Virus record (IMG/VR): IMGVR_UViG_3300021139_000099
Location: 1 to 28,451 of that record
Length of the DNA stretch: 28,451 bases
Source: a virus
Reading direction: 5' to 3' (one strand)
Shown: positions 18,981 through 28,337 of the stretch, one piece after another
Layout of the letters: each line of letters opens with the position of its first letter
Position numbering within the stretch: the stretch's first letter is position 1
The notes under the pieces: model-generated
What the model saw: the letters and a program-made list of their open reading frames with translations, nothing else
Told to the model about the DNA's origin: nothing
Databases searched by the model: none
Translations under genes and position numbers: made by a program

Positions 18981-21900
18981 ATGGCACCAGACGAAATCAT
19001 CATACCAGTAAGTACCCCCGGTATGTCCGAAGCGGCCGACCTTGCCAACAAGGGCGCCGACGCTTTTACTAACCTCGGCGAGGGCGCCGATAAGGCTGCC
19101 GCTGGCGTCGACACCTCTACGGCCGCGCTGAAGGAAAACACCAAAGCCGCCAAGATGAACCAGGCGGCCATCGATGCCCTTCAGACCGCCCAGAGTGAGT
19201 CGACCAAGTCGCGAGAAGGCTCGACAAAGTCTGTCGACGGCGAGAGCACCACCCTTGCCGACAACACAAAGTTGACCGAGCAGAACGCTGCGGCAAAGGA
19301 CGCCGCGACCATTGCCACCGAGCGATTCGCCGCGCGCGTTGTCGACTCGCAAGTTGCCATTGCCATGGCCAATGCGAACTACTCGAAGACGTACACAGCG
19401 CTGACCCGCATGGAGTCGGTCGGAACCCCCGCCATCATGAAGGCCGCCACCTGGACTGCCCTCGGTATCGGCGGCGTGGCGTACGAGTCTGTCAAGCAGT
19501 ACATGAACCTCAATAAGTCGTTGATGCAAACCATCACGCAGGCTGGCGTCTCGCCAAACCGCATGGGCTTCTTGACCCAAATGGACCTCAACGTCGCCAA
19601 GCAGACCGGTCAAAGCATTTCCGGCGTGGCCGACATGATCTACCGAGTCGCGTCTGGTACGGCGTCTTGGAACCAAGGCCTCGGGGCAACCAACAAACAA
19701 CTTCAGGGAGTTGTCAGCAACGTTGCCAAGTTGAACGTCCTTGGTGGGGTCCCTGCCGGCGCCGCTTCTGAGCAGTCTGCCCGAGTAGTCGCCGCCCTTC
19801 TGAACGCGAACCTCCCCGGTGTCGGCAACGACCCCAACAAAGCCGGTGCGCTCATCAACGCCACCGTTGGTGCGGGTGACATCCGCCAGGGCGAACTCAT
19901 TTCCTCGGTCGGCCGAGGTCTTCTTGCGGCCGCTCAGGCTAACGGTGCCACTGCCAAAGACGCCATGGCGTGGATCGACCTTTTAACCACGTTGGGTGCC
20001 ACTGGCTCCATCGCCGGTACCCGAGTCACCACTGGTCTGACCCTCCTTTCTGCCAACACCAAGCAGGGCGCCATGGCCATGGGAATGGTGGGCATTAAGC
20101 CGGGCGAAGTCCAGGAGATCGTCGCGCACCAGGGCATCGCCGCTGCCGCCACGTTCCTCAACAACCAAATCGCTCAGTTCAACCCCATCGACAATTACCC
20201 CAAGGTCGGTAAGGGTAGGGGGCGCCAGGGTGCAATCAATGAGTTGCAATCGTGGGGTGTCAACAATATTTCTTCCCAGTTGATTAGCGACTGGTCGTCG
20301 GGCGTTCTTCGGGACCCCAAGACCAAGCAGCAACAGGACGAACTTCGCCAGATCCGTACACTCATTCTGACCAAGGCTTTTGGTGGAGCCAAGCAGTACG
20401 TAACGGTGGCAACCCTGCTCAACAACGTGGGGAGGTACGTCGGGATCAACAACGCCATTGGACGCAACGACACTCAGGCCGTCTACCAGGCTGCCGTTGC
20501 TCGAGCCGAGAACACCCCTTCCGTTGTTTTCCACAAAACTCTCATCGGCATCCAGGCCGACTTGATCCAGGTGGGCAAGGAGTTGACTCCGGTCGCCACG
20601 GAGGCTGCGCGCGGTCTTCTCTTTTTAACCAACACACTCACGCACTTCAAAGCCATCCTCGTTCCGGTGGGCTTGACCCTGGCATACATTCTTGGAGCAG
20701 CCGGCCTTTCAAAGGCTGCTTCGATTAGCAAGGGCGCCATCCGCATGTTTGGCGCCGGCAACGCCCTTGGTAGCAAGGTGTACGGTGGCTTGGGCCGCGT
20801 CCTTGGCGGTGAAAAGAATGCCGTCGGTCGTTTCTTCGGCAACATGGGCGCTTCGTTGGACATGCCCAACAGCGCGTACAACATCGGTCGCGGCACCGCC
20901 GAAAAGAAACTCGCCGACGACCTCGCCATGTCCGGCGTCAAGATCAACCAGGGTGGCGACAAGATTTTAACCGCCGCCCGAATCATGTCGGGCGAGTCGG
21001 CTTCAGGCGGAGGTTCCGGTGGCGGAGGCGGGCGCCGCAGTGCGTCCTCCTTGGAAAAGCAACTCATCAAAGACGCAGAAAACTCTGGCAACCTTTCCGA
21101 AGAAGAGAAGCGCGTCCTTCAGTACCACATGAGCGAAGGCAAGTTGTTGTCCAAGACGGGCATCCGCAACGCTCTTGGCCTGGGGCGTGGAGTTGCCAAC
21201 GGCGACACCGCAAAAGTCGAAGGAATCTTCAGCAAGTTGTCCGGCATGCAAAATGCTGGGCGCGATCTGACCACGGTTGCCAAAATCGGCATGACCGGTG
21301 GGGCGGAAGACCTGGCTGGTGCCATCGGCGGTAGCGCCGTTGTGGGCGCCGCGGAATCTGCTGGTGGCGGCATCCTGGCCACACTTGGCGGAATGGGTGC
21401 GGGCGACATCCTGGGTGGAGCGCTCGGAATGGCCGGTGGACCGGTCGGAATGATTTTGATGAGCACGCTGGCTGCGACGCTTGGGCCTGCGATCTTCAAG
21501 GGTCTCGGCTCGCTCTTCGCTGGACACGCCGCCACTTCGATCTACACGCCTAAGCACATTCTTACCTCAGAGAGCGCCGTCAAGTCCAAGATTCAGCAAT
21601 TGCGGGCCAACTTGGCTGCCCTGTACGTCAAAAACGGCGGCCTCCCTACGGGCGCGGACTTCGCCAAGATCAACGACATCCAGAGCCGACTCGGCGCCCT
21701 TGGGGCACTCGATGTAGAACTGGCGATGCACCCTGCCAAAGTCTTCAACCCCATCTACGCAATGTGGAAAAACAAGAAGTACGCTGGTGCCTACAAGGAT
21801 CTTCAGGCCTACTCAAAGGGTGGGTACATTGTGACGCCCGGCCCCTTCGGGCCAACCGCCAACCGGGCAATCCTGACTTCCCTGTACAATGAATTTGCCG

Positions 21901-22613
21901 CTTCAAACGCCCCGGCCGCCGACAAGGCGCACCTGCACGCAGCGCTGATGGCATCAAACCTCTGGAGCCCCGGTGCTCTCGTCAAGGGGTCCATCAATCC
22001 CAGCACTGCCATGGCTACTTTCAACTCTATCATTGGCAAGAACGGCTACCAGTGGGTGAAGGATCAAATGAACTCCCCAGCGGGTCAGGCGTACATGATG
22101 GCGCAACACCGCGATGAAGTCATCTCCGGGTGGGCCAGGCAAGACCTTAAGTCGCAAATCCACGACTTCGGCCAAAAGAGCCTAGTGGGTAACCTTTCCA
22201 GTTTCAACCGCAACCGTGCCTTTGCTCGATACAACACTTTGTCGCAGGACGTCCTTCACATGAAGGAACTGCAAAAGTACGACCTTGCTCAGGCTGCACT
22301 TTACGGCGTCCACAGTGGCGGTGGAAAAGTGTACACGTCCGACGCAGCCCAACTGTCCAAGCGCATCGACCTTTTCGAAAAGGGGCTGCACACGCTCACC
22401 GGGAGGGGGATGCTCTCGGAGTCGGACATTCAGGACTTGGCAAAGAACATCGCAGCCTACAACAAGAAGGCGTGGCAGGAATTGGGAATGACGCAAAGCG
22501 ACTTCCAGATGGCCATGGTCGCGGCGATGAACTCAAGCAGTGGTGGCCTCGCCGCCGCAGTGACGCGCGGGTACAAGAACCTCAGCGCGCGCGGAAATGT
22601 ACCGGTAGGATAA
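18981..22613 (+). CDS. tape measure protein
   Basis: This 1210-aa protein is the longest in the window and follows the chaperone, as expected for the tape measure that sets tail length. Residues 1-140 are an Ala/Thr/Lys-rich helical stretch. Residues about 170-400 resemble the TP901-type core (SLMQTITQAGVSPNRMGF, then GLLAAAQANGATAKDAMAW and ATGSIAGTRVTTGLTLL). Hydrophobic segments occur at about 560-580 (ILVPVGLTLAYILGAAGL) and about 800-840 (Gly/Ala-rich, MILMSTLAATLGPAIF), fitting membrane insertion during ejection. A Gly-rich linker lies near residues 672-682. The C-terminal 350 residues are helical. GGGGGG before ATG 18981 is the ribosome site. Confidence 0.92.
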   Translation: MAPDEIIIPVSTPGMSEAADLANKGADAFTNLGEGADKAAAGVDTSTAALKENTKAAKMNQAAIDALQTAQSESTKSREGSTKSVDGESTTLADNTKLTEQNAAAKDAATIATERFAARVVDSQVAIAMANANYSKTYTALTRMESVGTPAIMKAATWTALGIGGVAYESVKQYMNLNKSLMQTITQAGVSPNRMGFLTQMDLNVAKQTGQSISGVADMIYRVASGTASWNQGLGATNKQLQGVVSNVAKLNVLGGVPAGAASEQSARVVAALLNANLPGVGNDPNKAGALINATVGAGDIRQGELISSVGRGLLAAAQANGATAKDAMAWIDLLTTLGATGSIAGTRVTTGLTLLSANTKQGAMAMGMVGIKPGEVQEIVAHQGIAAAATFLNNQIAQFNPIDNYPKVGKGRGRQGAINELQSWGVNNISSQLISDWSSGVLRDPKTKQQQDELRQIRTLILTKAFGGAKQYVTVATLLNNVGRYVGINNAIGRNDTQAVYQAAVARAENTPSVVFHKTLIGIQADLIQVGKELTPVATEAARGLLFLTNTLTHFKAILVPVGLTLAYILGAAGLSKAASISKGAIRMFGAGNALGSKVYGGLGRVLGGEKNAVGRFFGNMGASLDMPNSAYNIGRGTAEKKLADDLAMSGVKINQGGDKILTAARIMSGESASGGGSGGGGGRRSASSLEKQLIKDAENSGNLSEEEKRVLQYHMSEGKLLSKTGIRNALGLGRGVANGDTAKVEGIFSKLSGMQNAGRDLTTVAKIGMTGGAEDLAGAIGGSAVVGAAESAGGGILATLGGMGAGDILGGALGMAGGPVGMILMSTLAATLGPAIFKGLGSLFAGHAATSIYTPKHILTSESAVKSKIQQLRANLAALYVKNGGLPTGADFAKINDIQSRLGALGALDVELAMHPAKVFNPIYAMWKNKKYAGAYKDLQAYSKGGYIVTPGPFGPTANRAILTSLYNEFAASNAPAADKAHLHAALMASNLWSPGALVKGSINPSTAMATFNSIIGKNGYQWVKDQMNSPAGQAYMMAQHRDEVISGWARQDLKSQIHDFGQKSLVGNLSSFNRNRAFARYNTLSQDVLHMKELQKYDLAQAALYGVHSGGGKVYTSDAAQLSKRIDLFEKGLHTLTGRGMLSESDIQDLAKNIAAYNKKAWQELGMTQSDFQMAMVAAMNSSSGGLAAAVTRGYKNLSARGNVPVG

Positions 22614-22614
22614 C

Positions 22615-23355
22615 ATGTCAGCACCTACGCTTGTCACGATGTCTCCGGTTAACGGCGGGTCTAACCCCATCTATTTTCCGGTCGTCTGCAACCTTTCGGG
22701 GGAAGCCAATTACGCGCCGGCGGGCTCCTCTGGTGGCTGGCAAATCATTGAACGCCCCAAGATGGTCTCGGCGACTCAATGGTTTGATCGGCCGCCCTTC
22801 GAGTTGTCATTCACTGGCATTCTGGATTTGTCGATCCACACTCCTGCGCCGCCTACGTCACCGGCCGACTCCGTAGAATCTCTCATCGCCCAGATGTTCA
22901 AGTGGATGGACGCCATTCCGGGGACCTACGAGCCACCGATCATCCGGCTGAGCGGTCCCATTCCCGGGAAGGAAAAACTGTGGGCTCCCACCAACGTTAA
23001 GTTGATGGGAGCCATCAGAGACCGCAACGCAGGGTACAGAACCCAGCAGACATTCGAGATCTCCTTCTACGAGTACACGCCACCCCTCGGCAGCACCATC
23101 GGGTCGTACAGTAACTCGACCGCCCAACAATGGCTCCAGTCTCAGGACCCGGCGGCCGCCGGAGGGACGCAACAGTACGTTCTTTACACCATCAAGGACG
23201 GCGACACGCTTAACTCAATCGCCGCCAGGATGACCAAGGGAACGCACACGTCGGTCGCAGCGTACATCCCCGCTATCCAACTTCTCAATAACATCCGCGA
23301 TCCCGCTACCATCTCTCTGATGGCGGGCCAAGTCATCACGTTACCACCTGCATAA
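22615..23355 (+). CDS. LysM-containing baseplate/tail protein
   Basis: This 246-aa protein has a beta-rich N-terminal domain (residues 1-185) and a C-terminal LysM-like motif: LYTIKDGDTLNSIAARM at about residues 190-206, then YIPAIQLLNNIRD and MAGQVITLPPA. In contractile phages such proteins (XkdP / T4 gp53-like) bind the tube and hub region through LysM, and some touch peptidoglycan. The LysM is slightly atypical, with the insertion KGTHTSVAA. TAGGA precedes ATG 22615, one base after the tape measure stop. The end overlaps the next gene as TAATG. Confidence 0.82.
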   Translation: MSAPTLVTMSPVNGGSNPIYFPVVCNLSGEANYAPAGSSGGWQIIERPKMVSATQWFDRPPFELSFTGILDLSIHTPAPPTSPADSVESLIAQMFKWMDAIPGTYEPPIIRLSGPIPGKEKLWAPTNVKLMGAIRDRNAGYRTQQTFEISFYEYTPPLGSTIGSYSNSTAQQWLQSQDPAAAGGTQQYVLYTIKDGDTLNSIAARMTKGTHTSVAAYIPAIQLLNNIRDPATISLMAGQVITLPPA

Positions 23356-24392
23356 TGGCCACTCCTGGATTCTCACCGAATGATCTAAAGAAACTGTCTC
23401 TTTACGATTATGAAACCAACAAAACAACCCCGTTGCCTTTTAACTTTTCACAGGCAAATACTGGCGTTATTTTGCAATTAACTAACACGGGTGCCTCCAC
23501 AGTAACGCTGCAATTCACCGACCCAAAACGTCTGATCTTGCGCAACATGGTAGAGCAGGGTGTTGCCTTGAACATTGGTGGAATCAAATACGTCTTTGTC
23601 CAGTTGACAAAAGCGTCCGACCAACTGCAAATGGTTTTCGAATCCGAAACGATCTACCGGCTCAACAACCAGACCGGCGCAACGCCAGCAACCACGGGCA
23701 CCAACGTAACCCCATTCGTCAAAAGCCTGGTGTCGGCTATCAGCACGGCCAAGAACCCCGTCAAGTTTGTGGCGCCAGACTACGCGTCGACATGGCACCT
23801 TCTGGCCGAGGGTGCTCCTACCCCCATCGGCTTATCTCGAGGCACGACCACCGACCCGTACGAGAACTCGTGGACGGCTATCACGCGCATCGCTTCCAGC
23901 ATCGGATGGCGAGTGTGGGAGTACAACAACACCGTCTTCTTCGGCCCCGACGAATACTGGCTCGGGTTGATGACCAAGAATGCCAAGGGGGCCGCAGTGC
24001 CGCCCATCAACCTGGGCTTGAACGCGGTCAACCCCATTCCCGTTCTGAAGGAATTCACGCGAACGGTGCAATTGATCGACTTCGACTGGGACGTGGGAAA
24101 GCCATTCGGTACCTGCACTGTCACATGCACGCTGGACAACTTCAACTACCTGCCTGGAGAGGTCGTCATTCTTGAAGGCGTCGGCCCCGCTAGCGGCGCA
24201 TGGCTTGTCTCGGGAATTCAACGCAACGGGTACGAACCCCAAGCAACGATGACTCTGCAAGTTCCCATGCCGTTCGCCCAAGTCTTTGACCCCACGTCCC
24301 TTCCCTTGCACGATACAGGGTTTCCTCTAACGCTCAAGTCTGGGTCTCTAGTCAACATTCCCATGTCCGTCCTTTCTACGATTGGTCTTTAA
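23355..24392 (+). CDS. baseplate hub protein (gp27/XkdQ-like)
   Basis: This 345-aa protein follows the LysM protein and precedes the spike, the usual hub position. It has the pattern of hub proteins: N-terminal beta strands (ANTGVILQLTNTGASTVTLQF), LNIGGIKYVFVQLTKASDQLQMVFESETIYRLNN read as two strands and a Tyr/Arg loop, a central SWTAITRIASSIGWRVWEYNN helix, and a C-terminal barrel with PGEVVILEGVGPASGAWLVSGIQR. In the family this protein forms a trimer that joins the tube to the spike. The sequence is AT-richer at its 5' end than its neighbours. It overlaps the next gene by one base (TAATG). Confidence 0.78.
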   Translation: MATPGFSPNDLKKLSLYDYETNKTTPLPFNFSQANTGVILQLTNTGASTVTLQFTDPKRLILRNMVEQGVALNIGGIKYVFVQLTKASDQLQMVFESETIYRLNNQTGATPATTGTNVTPFVKSLVSAISTAKNPVKFVAPDYASTWHLLAEGAPTPIGLSRGTTTDPYENSWTAITRIASSIGWRVWEYNNTVFFGPDEYWLGLMTKNAKGAAVPPINLGLNAVNPIPVLKEFTRTVQLIDFDWDVGKPFGTCTVTCTLDNFNYLPGEVVILEGVGPASGAWLVSGIQRNGYEPQATMTLQVPMPFAQVFDPTSLPLHDTGFPLTLKSGSLVNIPMSVLSTIGL

Positions 24393-27300
24393 TGTCCCGT
24401 TCTCCTGACGTCAACGTTCAGAACCAACAGAACGCGCGAGTAATGGGCCACGTTAAGGCAACGGTGCCTCAGAAGTCTGGCGCTTACTACGGCAGCATTG
24501 TCGACACGCACGTCACCAACCCTGGCATTCCTTCGGGACAAGCGCGGTTCAAGATTCCGGCGTTCGGTAACTCGGAAATTTGGGGTCCCTCCCCGCTGCC
24601 CGGCGGCAACATTCCGACCAATGGGTCGACCGTCATCATCGGTTTCAACGATGGTGGTACGCCGTTCATCTTTGCTTGCATCGGGCCGACAACTCACTGG
24701 CTGACCGGAACGACCGCTCCCGCTTCGACGCAGGGAGTCGTGGGCGACTACTACTTTAACATGGCCTCGTTGCTGATGTACGGCCCCAAAACAACCGGCG
24801 GGTGGGGCTCCGGCTACCCCATCGGCGGTGGCTCGGGTGGAATCACGCAATCCACTGGCGACGTCACCATGGGTCCCGGAACCGGCTCTCAGGCGGCGAC
24901 ACTCCAAGCCACGTCAAACGTGGAGAGCATCATCTCTGGCAACAGTAGCGTTCTTGCGGCCGCGTCCGCCGCTTCGTCCGCCCAGTCAACAGCCAATGCT
25001 GCGCTTCCAAAGGCCGGTGGGACCATGTCCGGGGCAATTGCAATGGGTGGCTACAAGATTACGGGCCTTGCCGATGGTTCCTCTTCTACGGATGCGGCAA
25101 CGGTCGAGCAACTGCCTTTTTTGAACGCTGCTCTCTACGGAGTCTCAACCGCTTCGTCCGACAACACTTCCGCGATCAACTCATGGCTGGCCGCGTGCAA
25201 CTCCACGGGTCGGGAGGGATTCCTTGACGCTGGAACATACCAGTTCACAGGGCAAATCCAACTCCAATCCAACGTCATGATTCGTGGTGCGTCGGCTGGT
25301 GGATACTCACCGGCTCACGGGTCGCGCCTCAAGTACACCGGCACGGGCTTAGGCTCCACGACGACCTCCGGCATGGCGTTGGCCGGCGGCACGTCAGTCG
25401 CGGTGAATACCGGAACGCTGGCCGCTGGTTCGGTCGGCTCCCCCTTGGTCGGAACCATCGAAACCACGGGTGGCAACCAGTCCATCACCTACTACGTTTC
25501 CGGTGGCACTCTCTACCTGACCACGGGCACGTTCATCGCCAACGTCGCTAGTGGGGCGCAGGTATGGAACAAGGTGTTCAACGGCAGTTCCATTGTCGGA
25601 TTCACGTCGTATGACATTGACTACGGCTACTCAGACGGCTCGTTTGCTGGAACCCTGATTGACATTTCCGGCCAATCACTGTCTTCGGGCATTGTCTCCC
25701 ACGTTCGTTTCCACGGTGGGGTCATCGGTGGGTGGAACTCCAACACCACGGCCTACCTTGTTCGCTGCAACAATTCGTATTCCGTTGGATTCTTTGACAT
25801 TGATTTTGTCTACGGCTACACCGCTATTGAAGGTGCCTCCTCCACCTCTGGAACGACAAGCATCAACTACAACTACACCAATGGCCTTGTTGTGGACAGT
25901 TGCTACTTCCAGGAGTTTTCCGGCCCTACCATCCACAATCCCGGTGAGGGCGCTCTCATAACTGGCGCGGTGTCGGAGCCCACTCCCTCGTTGGTCGCAA
26001 AGTTCATTGTTGCCGACGCGGACGCTCCCGGGTTTAGTTCGTCAGCCCCTTTGAACAACGCTTGCACCTTGGTGGGTGGCTGGCTCGGTGACGCCACTTC
26101 TGGATCTTGGATCTCTTGGCAGGGCGGTTCGATCACTTCAGTTGGAGTTCAATACGGTTATCGAGCAACGGCCATCACTCTGACTGGCAACGCTAACTCC
26201 GTGTCGTTTCTCGGTGGCACGATTCAGAACACCGTGGGCGCCGGGATAGCCTTCGGCGGATACACTGTCGGATCGGTTTCCGCATCTGGGATCGACTGGT
26301 CCAACACGTCGACTCACTATAGCGGAACGTCTGGTCTGTCCGCTGGCATCTACGTAGACGCTGGCCAAACAAACATACCCGGCACTCTATCTGTCTCGTC
26401 GTTTTCTGCGTCGTCTTCAGTTACTGTTCCTTTGAATGCTGGTCCAAACAACATCGGTAACTACCCCACGGGAACGCTGGCAAACGCCCTCAACGATGCA
26501 TACTTGCTCACGGGTACTGGTGACTGGGCGGTCTTTTCTAACGCCACCCTAACGCGTGACACTACCGTGCAGTCACCATTTTCCAATGCAGGTACTTTTG
26601 GGTACGCCTTAAAGGGGACCATCACGACTTCGCCCGGTGGAACGTGGGCGAACACCAACAGCGCATCCAACAGAACGCCCGTCACCGTGGGAACCGCCTT
26701 GACGGTCATGGCCTACATGCTCGCCTCGCCAAGCAACACCATAACGAGTGGGCACAACGGCCAGTTCCGCGTCGGCTTGGCTTATTTCGACTCCAACAAC
26801 AAGTACATCTCTGCCCTCACCGCTACCGGCGCAGCGACCGACGTCAACTCATCAACGTGGACGCAGTTAACCGTCACACTGACCCCGGCGACTTCCATCG
26901 GAACCATTACGGCGGTATCGGTCACGAACTCAACAACGGTTGCATTCACCCAAACCAATACCTACACCTCTGGTCAAGCGGTCACGTTGTCCGGTTTCAC
27001 GGGTGCGCTCGCGGTCTTGAACGGGTCGTGGACGGTCCTCGCCTCTGGCCTTTCAACATCGGGCTACTCCCTGACCATTGCCAACTCATTGTCCACCGGC
27101 TCACAGTCCATCGCTGGCATGAGTCCAATCGCCACAGTAACCCCCGTGACGGCGGCGTGCTACATCCTCGGCCTCACCGGCTACAACCTGGTGGGCAATG
27201 TTTATTGGTCCTCGTGCCACTCCATCTCCACCAACCCCTCCACGGCATGGGTCGCGCCGGGGGCAGCGGCGGCTACGTTGGGTCTTTCGACCTCCGGCAT

Positions 27301-27724
27301 AACGGGTGGAGGTCAGCGTGGAACTGGTTTCGCTGCTGGCGCTGCCGGTTCGGACCTCGCGACGGTGGGGCAGGTAGTCCTTACCTCTCAGGTCACCCCC
27401 ACGGCCCTTTCAGGGGTAACCACGGTCACCGTCGCGTCCAACGCTGGCACCGTGCCGGTCACAGCAGGAACGGCCAATTTCACCAACTCGTCCGCAGCGA
27501 CAATGGCGATCACGCTCGCGACAAGCGGTGCGCTTGACGGTCAAATGATGATCGTGCGCGTCTACGACTTCTCCGCTGCGAGTCAGACAATCGGTTGGAC
27601 CAACACGGAGAACTCAACCGTGTCAGCCCCCACAACTTCCAACGGGTCCACAACGCTACCCAAAACGGTGACGTTTCAATTCAACGGGGCAACGTCTAAG
27701 TGGCGTTGCATTGCATCGGTATGA
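24392..27724 (+). CDS. spike-fibre fusion protein with beta-helix (receptor binding/depolymerase candidate)
   Basis: This 1110-aa protein is modular. Residues about 28-108 look like the gp5/gpV OB-fold of a tail spike (YYGSIVDTHVTNPGI, then IPTNGSTVIIGFNDGG). A fibre motif follows (GDYYFNMASLLMYGPKT at about 119), then an Ala/Ser coiled region and the linker GGTMSGAIAMGGYKITGLAD at about 209-228. Residues about 240-640 form a Gly/Ser/Thr-rich right-handed beta-helix starting with the pectate-lyase-like DNTSAINSWLAACNSTGR. A jelly-roll-like module lies at about 700-960. A second linker (GSDLATVGQV) and a fibre tip with DGQMMIVRVYDF follow. The role is adsorption and possibly polysaccharide cleavage. 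Confidence 0.82.
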   Translation: MSRSPDVNVQNQQNARVMGHVKATVPQKSGAYYGSIVDTHVTNPGIPSGQARFKIPAFGNSEIWGPSPLPGGNIPTNGSTVIIGFNDGGTPFIFACIGPTTHWLTGTTAPASTQGVVGDYYFNMASLLMYGPKTTGGWGSGYPIGGGSGGITQSTGDVTMGPGTGSQAATLQATSNVESIISGNSSVLAAASAASSAQSTANAALPKAGGTMSGAIAMGGYKITGLADGSSSTDAATVEQLPFLNAALYGVSTASSDNTSAINSWLAACNSTGREGFLDAGTYQFTGQIQLQSNVMIRGASAGGYSPAHGSRLKYTGTGLGSTTTSGMALAGGTSVAVNTGTLAAGSVGSPLVGTIETTGGNQSITYYVSGGTLYLTTGTFIANVASGAQVWNKVFNGSSIVGFTSYDIDYGYSDGSFAGTLIDISGQSLSSGIVSHVRFHGGVIGGWNSNTTAYLVRCNNSYSVGFFDIDFVYGYTAIEGASSTSGTTSINYNYTNGLVVDSCYFQEFSGPTIHNPGEGALITGAVSEPTPSLVAKFIVADADAPGFSSSAPLNNACTLVGGWLGDATSGSWISWQGGSITSVGVQYGYRATAITLTGNANSVSFLGGTIQNTVGAGIAFGGYTVGSVSASGIDWSNTSTHYSGTSGLSAGIYVDAGQTNIPGTLSVSSFSASSSVTVPLNAGPNNIGNYPTGTLANALNDAYLLTGTGDWAVFSNATLTRDTTVQSPFSNAGTFGYALKGTITTSPGGTWANTNSASNRTPVTVGTALTVMAYMLASPSNTITSGHNGQFRVGLAYFDSNNKYISALTATGAATDVNSSTWTQLTVTLTPATSIGTITAVSVTNSTTVAFTQTNTYTSGQAVTLSGFTGALAVLNGSWTVLASGLSTSGYSLTIANSLSTGSQSIAGMSPIATVTPVTAACYILGLTGYNLVGNVYWSSCHSISTNPSTAWVAPGAAAATLGLSTSGITGGGQRGTGFAAGAAGSDLATVGQVVLTSQVTPTALSGVTTVTVASNAGTVPVTAGTANFTNSSAATMAITLATSGALDGQMMIVRVYDFSAASQTIGWTNTENSTVSAPTTSNGSTTLPKTVTFQFNGATSKWRCIASV

Positions 27725-27969
27725 GCCTTCACTCCGGTCGTCCGTTTTACCGTGCTGGGTTCATCGGGTGGTTTCGTGGGTTGTTCGTCCAGACCCCCAA
27801 CCCCGGAACGGTCCAAGTTGCTACCCTAATTGCCACGGTGGTTGCTAGTGACGCATCGGGGTATGTCGGAGCATCCCAACAATCGGCCACGGTGGGAAGT
27901 GCGGACCAGTCCGGTTCGGTGCAAGTTTCAACAAAATCGGGCCTTGTTTCCGCGTCCGTCCAAGAATAG
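27721..27969 (+). CDS. small hypothetical tail-associated protein
   Basis: This 82-aa protein starts at ATG 27721 inside the fibre stop (ATGA). The first 27 residues are aromatic and basic (RPFYRAGFIGWFRGLFVQ). The rest is Val/Ser/Ala-rich with short repeats of the type VAS, VGS and VSTKSGLVSAS, likely extended beta structure. No family is recognised. Its coupling to the fibre gene suggests a structural or chaperone role in fibre attachment. It is followed after 8 nt by another tail-like gene. Confidence 0.6.
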   Translation: MSLHSGRPFYRAGFIGWFRGLFVQTPNPGTVQVATLIATVVASDASGYVGASQQSATVGSADQSGSVQVSTKSGLVSASVQE

Positions 27970-27977
27970 GAGTAGTC

Positions 27978-28328
27978 GTGTCGCAATCGTACATTCAGGG
28001 AACCGTCGTCCAGTTTTACACCAGCGAACCTTTTACCGACATTGAGGGTACGGCGGTGGACCCTGACGAAGTGGTGTTCGGTTTCGAGGTCCAAGGACAG
28101 AACACCGTGTCATGGACGTACATTCACGGAACGGGCGACAACACCGGAACCATTGTTCGTGATGGGGTCGGACTCTACCACGCCAACATTGACACCACCA
28201 ACTACACCCCTGGAACGTGGGAGTATGCTTGGGCGTGTTACGCAACCAGCCTTGACGCGGATTCGACCCGAACCCAAACACGTCAAGAACAAACCGTCAT
28301 CATCACCCCTAAAACGGTGGACATTTAA
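27978..28328 (+). CDS. small beta-sandwich tail protein
   Basis: This 116-aa protein starts at GTG 27978 with TAGGAG 6 nt upstream. It has an Ig-like strand order (VVQFYTSEPFTDIEGTAVDPDEVVFGFEV read as strands, then GTIVRDGVGLYHANIDTTNYTPGTW and YAWACYATS). This resembles small phage proteins next to fibre genes in which a VVRD-G-YH-D-TPG-W-Y pattern recurs. The role in those phages is not well defined; it may decorate the baseplate or fibre. There is no signal peptide or membrane segment. Ten bases separate it from the next start. Confidence 0.7.
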   Translation: MSQSYIQGTVVQFYTSEPFTDIEGTAVDPDEVVFGFEVQGQNTVSWTYIHGTGDNTGTIVRDGVGLYHANIDTTNYTPGTWEYAWACYATSLDADSTRTQTRQEQTVIITPKTVDI

Positions 28329-28337
28329 GGAGAGCCA

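Noticed and set aside
24389-24907. Minus-strand 172-aa frame opposite the spike-fibre 5' end
   Set aside because: It is antisense to a well-supported OB-fold region, with no promoter or ribosome site.
25791-25820. Possible promoter TTGACA with TACACC inside the fibre gene
   Set aside because: The -10 match is poor and there is no TGn element; in a long GC-rich gene this is expected by chance.
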